Part shown: in pieces, positions 20,379 to 29,529 of the stretch | Position numbering within the stretch: the stretch's first letter is position 1 | Layout of the letters: every line of letters begins with the position of its first letter | Source: Deltaproteobacteria bacterium | Lineage (GTDB): Bacteria > Myxococcota_A > UBA9160 > UBA4427 | DNA length: 64,000 nt | Assembly (NCBI GenBank): GCA_002691205.1 | Contig: NZHD01000089.1 | Coordinates: 29,010-93,009, forward strand | Reading direction: 5' to 3' | Program-made: the position numbers and the translations under genes | Notes under the pieces: model-generated | Told to the model about the DNA's origin: nothing | Databases searched by the model: none | What the model saw: only the letters and a program-made list of their open reading frames with translations

Positions 20379-20499
20379 GAGACTTTCCAGAGAATCAGTT
20401 GGAGAGGTTCGTTTCTGCGATGAGACGCAAAAGGTAGCGTTGAAGCCTGTTTCCGGCTTAGGGTGCCCTGTCACGCACGAGATCGCTACACTGGGAAGG

Positions 20500-21093
20500 A
20501 TGACTTCTAAGCTGATTCTTAAAAATGTTCTGGCCGAGGCGAATGATACTCTGAATGCTTTTCGTCAGGATACGGATCAGATGTTGGCTTTTGAGCGTTT
20601 CGTGGATGTCGCTACGAGTACGCTCCAGTCTGGCGGTCGATTATTGTCCTGTGGAAATGGAGGCAGTCTTTGCGACGCCATGCATTTTGCACAGGAGTGG
20701 ACGGGTCGTTTGGTGCGAGATCGACCCGCTCTTTCGGCCATGGCCTTTTCCGACTCTGCTCAGCTTTCTGCGATCGCTAATGATTTTGGCTTTGATCAAG
20801 TTTTTGCACGACAAGTCGAAGCACACGGCCGGCCAGGAGATCTCCTTGTTGCGATTTCAACGAGTGGTAAGTCTCCGAACGTGATTAAAGCTGTTGAAGC
20901 GGCAAAGCGTCTCGGAATTCAAACGGTGGGTCTTTTGGGTTGCGGTGGGGGAGAGGTCCTAAACCGAGTTGATGTGGCCATGGTTGTGCCCCACGCGGAG
21001 CGAGCCGATCGAATTCAGGAGATGCACATCAAGATTCTTCATGCGGCCATTCAGGCGGTTGAGACACGCCTTTTTCCTGACCTAGAGCTTTGA
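20500..21093 (+). CDS. gmhA: Phosphoheptose (sedoheptulose 7-phosphate) isomerase
   Basis: GmhA converts sedoheptulose 7-phosphate to D-glycero-D-manno-heptose 7-phosphate, the first step of LPS heptose synthesis. The 197-residue SIS-domain protein has S-C-G-N-G-G-S-L-C-D-A-M-H-F-A-Q-E near residue 48, the phosphate-binding S-T-S-G-K-S near residue 120, and the metal-ligand H in I-Q-E-M-H-I-K near residue 176. The ATG at 20500 sits right behind GGGAAGG. An upstream open extension crosses gmhB on the other strand and is rejected. The last 12 bases overlap the convergent mfd gene. Confidence 0.94.
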   Translation: MTSKLILKNVLAEANDTLNAFRQDTDQMLAFERFVDVATSTLQSGGRLLSCGNGGSLCDAMHFAQEWTGRLVRDRPALSAMAFSDSAQLSAIANDFGFDQVFARQVEAHGRPGDLLVAISTSGKSPNVIKAVEAAKRLGIQTVGLLGCGGGEVLNRVDVAMVVPHAERADRIQEMHIKILHAAIQAVETRLFPDLEL

Positions 21094-24000
21094 ACTTTGA
21101 GGATCCTTTTCTTTGGGAGAAATAGTTTTGAGTGCATCATTGGCGGCTTCAAGGAGTTCCGAGGGGGAGACGGCTTGTTTGGGTGCGGGTGCGAAAATTT
21201 TGTGATCCGGCGTGACATGGAGTTGAGAGCCCTTTTTTGATAAAAGAGCGACGAGCTTTCCTAGATCGATTTGACTGTGGCTTGCGACCTGGAAGATGAA
21301 TTGATGACGCTTCAGCGAAATTGATTCTATTCCCAGTCTCCGCGCTCGAGTTTTGATTTTAATCACTTCGAACAGATTCTCGCCCTCTGTGGGGAGCGGT
21401 CCGTAACGGTCTAGAATTTCATCTCGGATCATATGAACTTCGCGGTTGTCTCGTGCACTTGAAAGCTGCTTGTAGAAAACAAGTCTTTGATTGGCTTCAG
21501 GTACATAATCATCGGGAAGTCGGGCGACGATGGGTAAAAGAATTTCGGGATCTATAAACTCTTCATGAACATGCCCTCTGAGCTCGTCGATAGTTTCCTG
21601 CAGCATCTCCATATACGTCTCGTATCCGACGACGCGTAGGTTTCCTGACTGTTCATTTCCAAGCAGGTCACCGGCTCCACGAATTTCAAGATCCATGTTG
21701 GCGAGCTTGAATCCACTTCCCAATTCGGTGAGATCTTGGATTGCTTCGAGTCTTCTTTGTGCGTCTTGCTTAAGGCTCCCTAGTGGAGCGGGAATCAGAA
21801 GGTACGCATATGCGCGCCGACTACTCCGACCCACTCGGCCCCTTAGTTGGTAGAGCTGAGCGAGTCCCAAGGCATCGGCTCGATTGATGATGATTGTATT
21901 GGCCCGGGGGATATCGAGACCACTTTCAATAATTGTACTGCAGAGGAGGACTTCTGCTTCTCCACCTAAAAACGCGTGCATGCGATTTTCTAAATCTTTC
22001 TCCTTCATTTGCCCGTGAGCGACAATCACGCGAACTTCGGGCACAACCTCAGCGAGCATTTCTGAGACTTCATGAATGCTCGCCACCCGATTGTGAAGAA
22101 AGAAAACTTGGCCTCCCCGACGCACTTCTCGGAGGATGGCCTCGCGGATAAGGGATGGACTGGATCGAGAGACTTGGGTGCGTATAGCGAGTCGGTCCAC
22201 GGGAGGCGTATCGATAACAGATAGATCTCTCATGCCGGAGAGAGCCATTTGAAGGGTTCGGGGTATGGGGGTTGCGGTTAGGGTGAGAACGTCGACGGTT
22301 CGACGGAGTTTTTTAATGCGTTCCTTGTGGGTGACTCCGAACCGTTGCTCCTCATCGACCACGAGGAGTCCAAGGTCTCGGAATTGTATGTTTTTTTGAA
22401 GTAGGCGGTGTGTCGCAATCACAATATCTACGCTTCCCGATGCCATACCTTCGATGACTTCTCGAGATTCTTTAGGGGTACGGAACCTTGAAAGCATTTC
22501 GACACGGATGGGGTATCCCTCAAAACGTTTTTTAAAGGTTTGGAAATGTTGCTCGCAAAGAATCGTAGTGGGGGTGAGCATGGCCACTTGTTTGCCCTCG
22601 AGGGCCGCCTTAAGGGCGGCTCGAATTGCGACCTCTGTTTTGCCATATCCCACATCGCCGCACACGATTCGGTCCATGGGTTGACTGTTTTGCATATCAG
22701 AGAGGACATCTGAGATTGCCGCGCCTTGATCGGGTGTTTCTTCAAAAGGAAAAGCGGCTTCGAATTCTTCAAAGTACGCATCTTTGGGGGAGAAGGCATA
22801 CCCTTCGGCCAGTTCTCGAGCGGCATGCATAGCCAATAACTCTCCCGCCATGTTCCTTAAGCTTTTCTTGACCTTATCTCGCGAACGTTCCCAGCTATCG
22901 CCCCCGAGGCGATCTAATTTTGGGGCGATGCCTTCAAAGGCACCGTACCGTTGGACGAAAGCCAGCCGATGAACGGGCAGAAAAAGCTTATCCGCGCCCG
23001 CATATTCAATGCAGAGAAGTTCGTCGCTGCCTCGACCTGCCCGCACGACCTGAAGGCCTCGGTAGAGGCCAATGCCATGTTGTCGGTGGACGAGATGATC
23101 TCCTGGTTGCAGTTGAGAAAGGCCCTCAAGGGCGGCTCCATCTTTCCATCCTTTTGGAGACCGCCTTCGCTCTCGCCGACCAAATATCTCTTCTTCTGTT
23201 ATGACGGCAAATTTTTGTAAAGGAAGGCTGAAGCCTTCCGCTAAGGGGGTGACTCGAATTTCGACACGTCCAGGTCGAGACCAGTTCCAGCACGCCCTTT
23301 GGTCGCTCGCGGTGGACGACTCAATGCCGTACTGGCTGAGAAGGTCACGGAGTCTTTCAGCGGCCGATAAGGCCTTCACGGTTACGCTGATTCGCCAGTC
23401 GTTTAGAATCCACTCCGCTAGCTGATCGGCGAGGGGTGTGAGAGCGTTCTCATTCGTTCGAACTGCGGCGAGTTCGCGCCGGAGTTCGTCCTGATCTTGA
23501 CTCGAAAGTTCAATTCGGTCTCCAGTTGCTTCGACGAGTTCGCTCCCTCCAAAAGAGATGGCCGAAGAGTTTTCGAGGTGACTTTCGATGTCTTCGGGTG
23601 GAGTGAGCAACTGATCAGGCGAGGAAACTAATCTTTTAGCACCGAGAGCGGCTTCATGGCTCTCGCGGGCTTCTTCGTTGTACCGATGGAGACGGTCGAG
23701 ACCTGCCTCTGGATCATCGATCATGACCAGAGAGTTTGATGGGAGATGGTCGAGGACACCCTCTGTTGTGGATAGAAAGAGGGGGGTGAGGGCTTCAATT
23801 CCGGGCGGGAGGTCTCCGCGTAGCAGTTGATCAAAGAGAGAATTCACATCCTTTGGATCTACGTCAGAGGCTTCTCCGAGTTCTTGAAGTTTGTTTTGCG
23901 ACTCGATGACTTCACTTCGTTGAAGAAGGAACTCACGAGCGGGCATGGACATGACTTTTTCGACTTTGGCTAAAGAGCGTTGACTGGCCGCATCGAACTC

Positions 24001-24711
24001 TCGGATCGAATCAATTTCGTCATCAAAAAATTCAATTCGAAGGGGATGATTTGACTGAGGAGGAAAAAAATCGACAATCCCTCCGCGGACTGCAAACTCC
24101 CCCTTTTCTTCAACCAGTGGCATGCTCTGATAGCCAGAGCGTTTAAGGCTTTCAATCCATTGAGAACGATCGAGATTTTCCCCAACTCGAAGAAGGCGCA
24201 TGTGTTGCTTTAAGAGTGCTCGGGTTGGTATTCGAACAGATAAAGCGGTCCAGTCGGCCACCACAATGGGAGGAGGGGTTAGGCGGGCTTCTTTCGGTTC
24301 CGACGCGTAGGTGATCCAACGGGCCAGAACATTCATGCGTTGAGTGATTAAGAAGGGTTGGGGTGAAAAGCGATCGTAGGGAAGAGTGTCGTGTCTGGGG
24401 AAGCTACAGAGACGTTCGTCGGCGATGTCGGTCCCCAGGACACTTCTAAGATCGTCCACCAAGGCGTCTGTTTTTTTTGCCGATGATGCCAGAATAAGAA
24501 CAGGCTGATCTTCGTGGGCTCGAATGAGTTCAGCGGCTACCACCGATGAAGACGAGCCTTTGAGGCCGGTTAGTCGAACGGGATGGCTTCGCCCTTGAAT
24601 TTGAGTGGCGAGTTCGCGCAGGGGACTGCGCTTTTTTGATTTTCGAGCTGACAAAGGTTCTCTTCTCCCGGATCCGCTTTGTTCAATGAGGTCGTGTACG
24701 GAACACAGCAA
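21082..24711 (-). CDS. mfd: Transcription-repair coupling factor
   Basis: Mfd removes stalled RNA polymerase and recruits UvrA. The 1209-residue protein is full length. It has a UvrB-like N-terminal module (S-F-P-R-H-D-T-L-P-Y-D-R-F-S-P near residue 105), then the RNA-polymerase interaction domain (L-Q-P-G-D-H-L-V-H-R-Q-H-G-I-G). The RecG-like motor follows, with Walker A G-D-V-G-Y-G-K-T-E, the D-E-E-Q-R-F-G-V box, T-A-T-P-I-P-R-T-L and Q-L-R-G-R-V-G-R; the C-terminal TRCF domain contains R-L-P-D-D-Y-V-P. The start is a TTG at 24711 with a weak ribosome site, so it is uncertain by a few codons. It follows the glycosyltransferase operon on the same strand. Confidence 0.96.
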   Translation of the reverse strand: MLCSVHDLIEQSGSGRREPLSARKSKKRSPLRELATQIQGRSHPVRLTGLKGSSSSVVAAELIRAHEDQPVLILASSAKKTDALVDDLRSVLGTDIADERLCSFPRHDTLPYDRFSPQPFLITQRMNVLARWITYASEPKEARLTPPPIVVADWTALSVRIPTRALLKQHMRLLRVGENLDRSQWIESLKRSGYQSMPLVEEKGEFAVRGGIVDFFPPQSNHPLRIEFFDDEIDSIREFDAASQRSLAKVEKVMSMPAREFLLQRSEVIESQNKLQELGEASDVDPKDVNSLFDQLLRGDLPPGIEALTPLFLSTTEGVLDHLPSNSLVMIDDPEAGLDRLHRYNEEARESHEAALGAKRLVSSPDQLLTPPEDIESHLENSSAISFGGSELVEATGDRIELSSQDQDELRRELAAVRTNENALTPLADQLAEWILNDWRISVTVKALSAAERLRDLLSQYGIESSTASDQRACWNWSRPGRVEIRVTPLAEGFSLPLQKFAVITEEEIFGRRERRRSPKGWKDGAALEGLSQLQPGDHLVHRQHGIGLYRGLQVVRAGRGSDELLCIEYAGADKLFLPVHRLAFVQRYGAFEGIAPKLDRLGGDSWERSRDKVKKSLRNMAGELLAMHAARELAEGYAFSPKDAYFEEFEAAFPFEETPDQGAAISDVLSDMQNSQPMDRIVCGDVGYGKTEVAIRAALKAALEGKQVAMLTPTTILCEQHFQTFKKRFEGYPIRVEMLSRFRTPKESREVIEGMASGSVDIVIATHRLLQKNIQFRDLGLLVVDEEQRFGVTHKERIKKLRRTVDVLTLTATPIPRTLQMALSGMRDLSVIDTPPVDRLAIRTQVSRSSPSLIREAILREVRRGGQVFFLHNRVASIHEVSEMLAEVVPEVRVIVAHGQMKEKDLENRMHAFLGGEAEVLLCSTIIESGLDIPRANTIIINRADALGLAQLYQLRGRVGRSSRRAYAYLLIPAPLGSLKQDAQRRLEAIQDLTELGSGFKLANMDLEIRGAGDLLGNEQSGNLRVVGYETYMEMLQETIDELRGHVHEEFIDPEILLPIVARLPDDYVPEANQRLVFYKQLSSARDNREVHMIRDEILDRYGPLPTEGENLFEVIKIKTRARRLGIESISLKRHQFIFQVASHSQIDLGKLVALLSKKGSQLHVTPDHKIFAPAPKQAVSPSELLEAANDALKTISPKEKDPQSSKL

Positions 24712-24858
24712 GGCCCTGTACGCCGCTGTTGGGGAGGGGCGTAAGGACCTTTTTTATCTTTTAGTGAGTCTAGCCGGAATGGGCTCGCTTGCCTGAACTC
24801 AAAATTTGGAGGCGGTTTCTACATCTGAAGGTCACCGACATGCACCAGAGCAGGAGCC

Positions 24859-26061
24859 CTATTTCATTTCGGTGATCTCGTTGATGTAGGACACAGTATT
24901 TTCCCCGAGAGCGCGCCAATCATGCTCTTGTGTGAGATGCCTGAAAGCGCCGGAGCCGAGGCGTTCTTGAAGTTGAGGTTGGTTGTGAACTTCAGTGATG
25001 GCTTTGGCAAATTCGAGGCTTGATGATCCTGGCGGAAGGAGCCGAGCGGATTCGCCGTTGAGAAGGCCACTTGCAATTCCTTCGAAGGCGATAATCGGAC
25101 GCGCGGCTTCCATATAATTTAGGAGTTTAATTGGGAAACCACCGGGTCGCCGTCGCGTGAGGATGAGGCTCTCTGCGCCATACATGAGATTTCGCATTTC
25201 ATTGAAATCTTCGATGTGGAGACATGGGACCGAAGGGAATGGATTCTTCCTTATTCCTTTTTCGGTCTGTGGGGCGTGGCATGCGATGACAATGGGAGGC
25301 ATTGAAGAAGATAATTTGAGACAGGCTTCTTCGAGCAATTCAAGGTCTTGATATTCGTCGAGGTTTCCTGAGTAGAGGACATATCGGCCTATGGTGAGCC
25401 CGTGCTTTTTACAGGATGCGGCGATTTGGTCTTCTGAGGGGGGTGGCTGAATAAAATGGCCCGGGGGCTGAATGGAGATGGGGCCGTTGGAAAAGGGTTC
25501 GAGTTCTTTGGCTGCGTCCATGCTGAGGGCAATGATCCCGTCGCACCGGGCGGAGACCCAGCGATCCATAGCCTGACCTATTCGGTCCGCGACAGGGCGA
25601 AAGCGTTTGGGCAGGTAGGCGGAGAGTTCGTGTCTAAGAATCGTGTGTGCCACATAGACGACGGGCACATCGGTGGTTGAGCGGAGCGCAATTCCCACGG
25701 CCGCGGCCTCGACATTGTGGGCGAGCAGGCAGTCAAACGGATCTCCTTCGCGTCTTGCCTGAGCGGCTTGGTTCTTCCAGACCCAAGCTAAGTCGAGGTC
25801 AGCGAGCGGTTTTCTCCAATGAGGTCCCGAACGCATGGAAGGCGGAGCACTCCAGCTTCTAGAGACGTGAGTCTTGAGGTCGGGGGGTGGTTTTCCCTGG
25901 CCTCGTCCGTAAGTAAAAAGTTCTGGTCGCGCTCCAGACAGGGCTAGGGCACGAGCTTGATCTCCCGCGAAGACTTGCGAACCTTGCGGGTAGGGGAATG
26001 GAAAGGCTCCGAGAAGCGCGAGACGTTGGCCTTCGTATCGCGAAGACTCTTCGTTTTTCAT
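24859..26061 (-). CDS. GT-B fold (family 4-like) glycosyltransferase
   Basis: The 400-residue product looks like a GT4-type glycosyltransferase. It has an N-terminal G-A-F-P-F-P-Y-P-Q-G-S-Q acceptor loop, a central L-L-A-H-N-V-E-A and V-V-Y-V-A-H-T-I segment, and a C-terminal Rossmann domain starting V-L-Y-S-G-N-L-D-E-Y-Q. The late M-E-A-A-R-P-I-I-A-F-E-G corresponds to the donor-binding region; the canonical E-x7-E is poorly preserved. Its ATG overlaps the preceding GT2 stop (ATGA), so it is third in the phosphodiesterase-GT2-GT4 operon. It probably builds a surface glycan or glycolipid, but no substrate can be assigned. Confidence 0.78.
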   Translation of the reverse strand: MKNEESSRYEGQRLALLGAFPFPYPQGSQVFAGDQARALALSGARPELFTYGRGQGKPPPDLKTHVSRSWSAPPSMRSGPHWRKPLADLDLAWVWKNQAAQARREGDPFDCLLAHNVEAAAVGIALRSTTDVPVVYVAHTILRHELSAYLPKRFRPVADRIGQAMDRWVSARCDGIIALSMDAAKELEPFSNGPISIQPPGHFIQPPPSEDQIAASCKKHGLTIGRYVLYSGNLDEYQDLELLEEACLKLSSSMPPIVIACHAPQTEKGIRKNPFPSVPCLHIEDFNEMRNLMYGAESLILTRRRPGGFPIKLLNYMEAARPIIAFEGIASGLLNGESARLLPPGSSSLEFAKAITEVHNQPQLQERLGSGAFRHLTQEHDWRALGENTVSYINEITEMK

Positions 26062-26825
26062 CCCGGTTTGACGCGTGAGGTCGATGACGAGGAGGATTTT
26101 TTTGCCGCATGCTTAAGGTCACGATAGAGAGATCCGAGTTCGAAGGCTGCGCGGATCATCACTCGAGGACGCGCCCCCGTTTGACGTCCGTGTTGTCTGC
26201 GATGATGCGTGACGGGCACTTCGTGTATACGAAACCCGGCCGCGCTCGCACGCACGAGTAGTTCCGTGTTGATAAACGCACCGACAGAAGCCAGCGGAAG
26301 AGTTTCGAGAACTCGATGATGGAAGAGTTTGAACGCACAGTCGATATCTCGGACTTTGAGCCCAAATAGAATTTGAACGATAAATCCCCAAATGCGTGCG
26401 ATGAGAATTCGGTGCCAAGGATCTTTTCGAGGAGAGCGATACCCAGCGACGATATCGACGTCTTCAGCATGCTCTAAGAGAGCTTTGATTTCAGTTAAAT
26501 CAAATTGAAGATCTGAGTCACTAAAAAAAACGAGTTCACCGCGCGCTTTAGATAGACCCGATCGGAGTGCAGCGCCGTAGCCCGCGTTCTGCGGATGCCT
26601 AACGGAGAATATCCGTGCATCTCTTTGGGCCCAAGCATCGATGATTTGAGGGCTTTCGTCCTGCGAGCCATCATCAACGATGACGATTTCGAAATCCTTT
26701 TTAAGAAGTTGGCCGATCTTTCGCGCGGACTCGATCACTTGCCCGATGTTTTCTTCTTCATCCAAGACGGGGAAAACAAAGGATAGGTGGGGCTGAAGGC
26801 TTTGGGGTGAGGCTTGGGTAGACAT
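26058..26825 (-). CDS. Family 2 glycosyltransferase (dolichyl/undecaprenyl-phosphate mannosyltransferase-like)
   Basis: The 255-residue enzyme shows the polyprenyl-phosphate sugar transferase pattern: S-F-V-F-P-V-L-D-E-E-E-N-I near residue 16, I-V-D-D-G-S-Q-D-E-S near residue 50, and N-A-G-Y-G-A-A-L-R-S-G. The metal-binding F-S-D-S-D-L-Q-F-D is near residue 100, and D-I-D-C-A-F-K-L-F near 160. There is no C-terminal membrane pair, so it resembles the soluble DPM1-like class. I start it at ATG 26825, which overlaps the upstream gene's stop as TGATG. Its own stop overlaps the GT4 start. It likely loads a sugar on a lipid carrier for the adjoining GT4 or for glycan export. Confidence 0.85.
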   Translation of the reverse strand: MSTQASPQSLQPHLSFVFPVLDEEENIGQVIESARKIGQLLKKDFEIVIVDDGSQDESPQIIDAWAQRDARIFSVRHPQNAGYGAALRSGLSKARGELVFFSDSDLQFDLTEIKALLEHAEDVDIVAGYRSPRKDPWHRILIARIWGFIVQILFGLKVRDIDCAFKLFHHRVLETLPLASVGAFINTELLVRASAAGFRIHEVPVTHHRRQHGRQTGARPRVMIRAAFELGSLYRDLKHAAKKSSSSSTSRVKPG

Positions 26826-28516
26826 CAATCGAGATATCCCAGGGCCCGAAGTCGAGCGGCGACGGCCGCATCTTCTTCCTCGCTGTAGGTATGGGGGGTG
26901 GTGGGCGTGTGAGGCGATTGTGGAATCCAGTCCAGTCCCATGGCTTTGGCGAGACAAGGAGCGACCTCGACCAGGGACGCCGGCATCATGGTGTGCGCAC
27001 GTTCTAGGCTTTCTTTTTGACCGGTGGCGATGAAGATTCCATCATTCCTGTGTGTGCCATTCATGCCCTTCCCTCGACCACCGGCCCGAGCTTCACCTTT
27101 GAGATGTTGAATAGAGGGTGGAGAAGAAGAGGGTTCGAATTCTTGCCAAGGCGTTGCAACAAGCGATAAACCGTATCCATGGTCCAAGGCCAGTTCGATG
27201 ACAACGTCGGGGGAACGCTCCATGAAAGAACCTCGGTGAACCTCTTCGCGTCGCTGGGCCGACGCTACTACGGGCTGTCCGTTGGGGAGCTTCCAGTCAA
27301 GCAAGCGGGAGATGATTTCGCTTCTTAAATTTTCATATTGATCTTGAGGGACGCACCCCTTGGCTTCTCGTCCTTCAAGGTTGATCCATACACCGGGTTG
27401 CGTGTTGACTTCCTCGGAAAAGGCCTGTGTTTTTGACCAATCGAGTCCCCCGAACCGGACAACGCTTTCAACTCTTCCGGCTGCTCCACGAGCCTTACGG
27501 AAAATTTGTTGCGCGAGTCGCGCGGGGAGAATCCGAAGAGCGAGGTCGCGTGAGAACCGTGCGATCAGAGTTTCGATTCGCCCAGCAGAGGAACGGCGAG
27601 ACAGAAATCCGGATTCGGCGAGAAAAGCATTGAGATGGACGATTTTGTCGGATGCGCCTCCCATACCATGGTCAGAGAGCACAACGCATAGGGCATCTTC
27701 GCCAAAAGCCTCTCGAATTTTTCCACAAGCCGAATCGAGTTTCTGATAGACGAGTTGGATGGCGTCTTTTCGCCGTTGACTGACAGTGGGGTCATGGCGG
27801 GGGCTTTGGGGGTCGTGATCTCGCCAATAGTGATGTCCAACCGTGTCACTTTCAGAGAAAACCACCATGGTAAACTCAGGTCGCGCGTTGCCATATTCGT
27901 TTTTCATCTCCTCCAAAGCATCGAGTACGAAGCGCGTTTTGCGTTCAATACGAAGGAGGAGGGTTTCTATGGCGGTCTCGTGAAAATCTGTGCCCTGGGC
28001 TGATTCATCCATATCCGGCCGCATCCAGTGTCCTGCTTTTTCGGCGATGCGGCGGTAGAGGTCTGGGTGGCTTGTAGCTTCAGCATCTGTGCCCGTGGAA
28101 ACCGGGGCATCAAAACCAGGCACCAGTAAACCTTTCAAGGGTTCAGGCGGATATGTGGCTGGAAGGCCCAGGACCAAGATACGCCCTCCGGCTTGACAGA
28201 CGGCCGACTGGAGAGAGGGCTGCTTTCGGTCAGTGGAGTTCACAAATCGAATTTGATACTGGCCTTCAAGTTTTTGTGAGAAATCAAAGATGCCATGTTG
28301 AGCCGGGCTGACTCCGGTCATGAAAGAAGACCAGGCTGGAAAGGTGACAGGAGGTTGGGTGGAGGGCAGGGGTTGGGAATGGCCTTCCTGAATCCATGCG
28401 GCGAGGTGTGGAAGTCGCCCCTGGGCCATCATGGGGTGAATGACGTCAAAGGTGGCTCCATCGAGGGCCAAGACAAGAGTCGGTCGAAGCGGGGACGCAC
28501 TCAAGTTTTCAGCCAT
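26825..28516 (-). CDS. Alkaline phosphatase superfamily hydrolase (type I phosphodiesterase / nucleotide pyrophosphatase)
   Basis: The 563-residue protein has the fold markers of the superfamily: an N-terminal L-A-L-D-G-A-T-F-D-V-I metal aspartate, then P-P-V-T-F-P-A-W-S-S-F-M-T-G, which holds the nucleophile position, and S-D-H-G-M-G-G near residue 285 with the paired metal ligands. No signal peptide is visible, so it seems cytoplasmic. It starts the operon with two glycosyltransferases through a one-base stop/start overlap, suggesting a role in processing phosphosugar or lipid-carrier intermediates. ATG 28516 is preferred over the TTG at 28540 because GAGGGG lies eleven bases upstream. Substrate is unknown. 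Confidence 0.8.
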   Translation of the reverse strand: MAENLSASPLRPTLVLALDGATFDVIHPMMAQGRLPHLAAWIQEGHSQPLPSTQPPVTFPAWSSFMTGVSPAQHGIFDFSQKLEGQYQIRFVNSTDRKQPSLQSAVCQAGGRILVLGLPATYPPEPLKGLLVPGFDAPVSTGTDAEATSHPDLYRRIAEKAGHWMRPDMDESAQGTDFHETAIETLLLRIERKTRFVLDALEEMKNEYGNARPEFTMVVFSESDTVGHHYWRDHDPQSPRHDPTVSQRRKDAIQLVYQKLDSACGKIREAFGEDALCVVLSDHGMGGASDKIVHLNAFLAESGFLSRRSSAGRIETLIARFSRDLALRILPARLAQQIFRKARGAAGRVESVVRFGGLDWSKTQAFSEEVNTQPGVWINLEGREAKGCVPQDQYENLRSEIISRLLDWKLPNGQPVVASAQRREEVHRGSFMERSPDVVIELALDHGYGLSLVATPWQEFEPSSSPPSIQHLKGEARAGGRGKGMNGTHRNDGIFIATGQKESLERAHTMMPASLVEVAPCLAKAMGLDWIPQSPHTPTTPHTYSEEEDAAVAARLRALGYLD

Positions 28517-28663
28517 GGAGGTGGGTACCCCTCGGGGCAATGGCCCGATTTTCGATGAAGGTGGGGCTGAATCTATATATGGATAAGCGAATCATGAACT
28601 TTAACTTTTAGATATGTCTAGGTCCCTTAATTAGCTGCCTAAAAGGCTTAACTGAGTGAACAC

Positions 28664-28692
28664 TCGACAGGACTGTTCGGTCTTCCTATATT
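28664..28692 (+). promoter_or_regulatory. Promoter of rplC
   Basis: TCGACA (28664-28669) and TATATT (28687-28692) have an ideal 17-base spacer, each matching sigma-70 consensus in five of six positions. It gives rplC its own transcription start about 185 bases before the ATG, as would be needed for a ribosomal protein gene outside its operon. Confidence 0.6.
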
Positions 28693-28697
28693 GCGCC

Positions 28698-28735
28698 GCC
28701 CGAAGGACATTGCCCATTTGGGGAAGTCTTCGGGC
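28698..28735 (+). promoter_or_regulatory. Leader hairpin in rplC mRNA
   Basis: GCCCGAAG (28698-28705) pairs perfectly with CTTCGGGC (28728-28735), and the stem can extend inward by a bulge plus GAC/GTC. It would be at the very 5' end of the rplC transcript. A role in autoregulation by a ribosomal protein or in mRNA stability is possible but not shown. Confidence 0.45.
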
Positions 28736-28882
28736 TGCATTCGTAAGGATGTAGCGAAGCAGTGGGGATGGTGGAGAGTTTAGCATCTCGATCGTCCCTC
28801 AGTTCCACGCGGACTCGGTCCGCATTATGGATCCGCGAAGAACGATTGAAGTCGTTCCAATCCGGAGGCCGGAGAGTACATA

Positions 28883-29521
28883 ATGTCCATAGAACTTCTT
28901 TGCCGCAAGCTCGGTATGACTCAACTTTTTCAGGAGACGGGCGAGGCGATTCCCGTAACGGTTCTTGAGGCGGGGCCCAATACGGTGGTCCAGCTTAAGC
29001 ATGAATCGGGCGCCGATGGCTACACGGCCGTTCAGTTGGGCTTTGGAGATCGTCGCGCGGCGCTTTTTAGTAAACCTGAGCTGGGTCACTTCAAGAAGGC
29101 AGGCGTTGAACCGTCTCGATACCTTGCCGAAAGTCGGTTGACGAATGAAGAAGCCGAAGGTCTTGAGGTGGGGCAAGTTATCAAGGTGGATCTTTTTGAG
29201 GTGGGCCAGCGCGTCGATACCTGTGGAACCTCAAAAGGCAGAGGCTTTACCGGTGTGGTCAAGCGCCATGGCTTTAAGATTAAGAAGCGGACGCATGGTA
29301 CCCATGAGTATTTTCGCCATCCGGGTTCAATTGGCGCCGGCGCCTGGCCGGGTCGAGTTTTCAAGGGAATGAAGCAAGCCGGTCAGCACGGCAACGCGAG
29401 AACCACCGTCTTGAATTTGGAAGTGGTTCGGGTCGATGCAGACAGCAACTTGCTTTTTGTTCGCGGTGCGGTTCCGGGTCACCGGAATGGTTTGGTTCGT
29501 GTCCGTCAGGCAATTAAGTAG
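28883..29521 (+). CDS. rplC: 50S ribosomal protein L3, stand-alone gene
   Basis: L3 is an early-assembling protein that reaches the peptidyl-transferase centre. The 212-residue product has L-C-R-K-L-G-M-T-Q near the N terminus, S-K-G-R-G-F-T-G-V-V-K-R-H-G-F near residue 113, and the loop H-P-G-S-I-G-A-G-A-W-P-G-R-V-F-K-G-M-K near residue 145, ending in G-A-V-P-G. All are intact, so it should be functional. In nearly all bacteria rplC lies in the S10 operon between rpsJ and rplD; here it sits between an envelope operon and rlmE. It has its own promoter and leader. Whether a second copy exists elsewhere cannot be seen. Confidence 0.96.
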   Translation: MSIELLCRKLGMTQLFQETGEAIPVTVLEAGPNTVVQLKHESGADGYTAVQLGFGDRRAALFSKPELGHFKKAGVEPSRYLAESRLTNEEAEGLEVGQVIKVDLFEVGQRVDTCGTSKGRGFTGVVKRHGFKIKKRTHGTHEYFRHPGSIGAGAWPGRVFKGMKQAGQHGNARTTVLNLEVVRVDADSNLLFVRGAVPGHRNGLVRVRQAIK

Positions 29522-29529
29522 GTCTTCCC

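Larger units (their letters stand above)
28541..28882. other. Intergenic region with rplC promoter and leader
   Basis: This gap lies between divergent genes. It contains an AT-rich left part, the rplC promoter at 28664, a leader hairpin at 28698 and the ribosome-binding site GGAGG just before rplC. No coding frame is credible. Confidence 0.5.
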
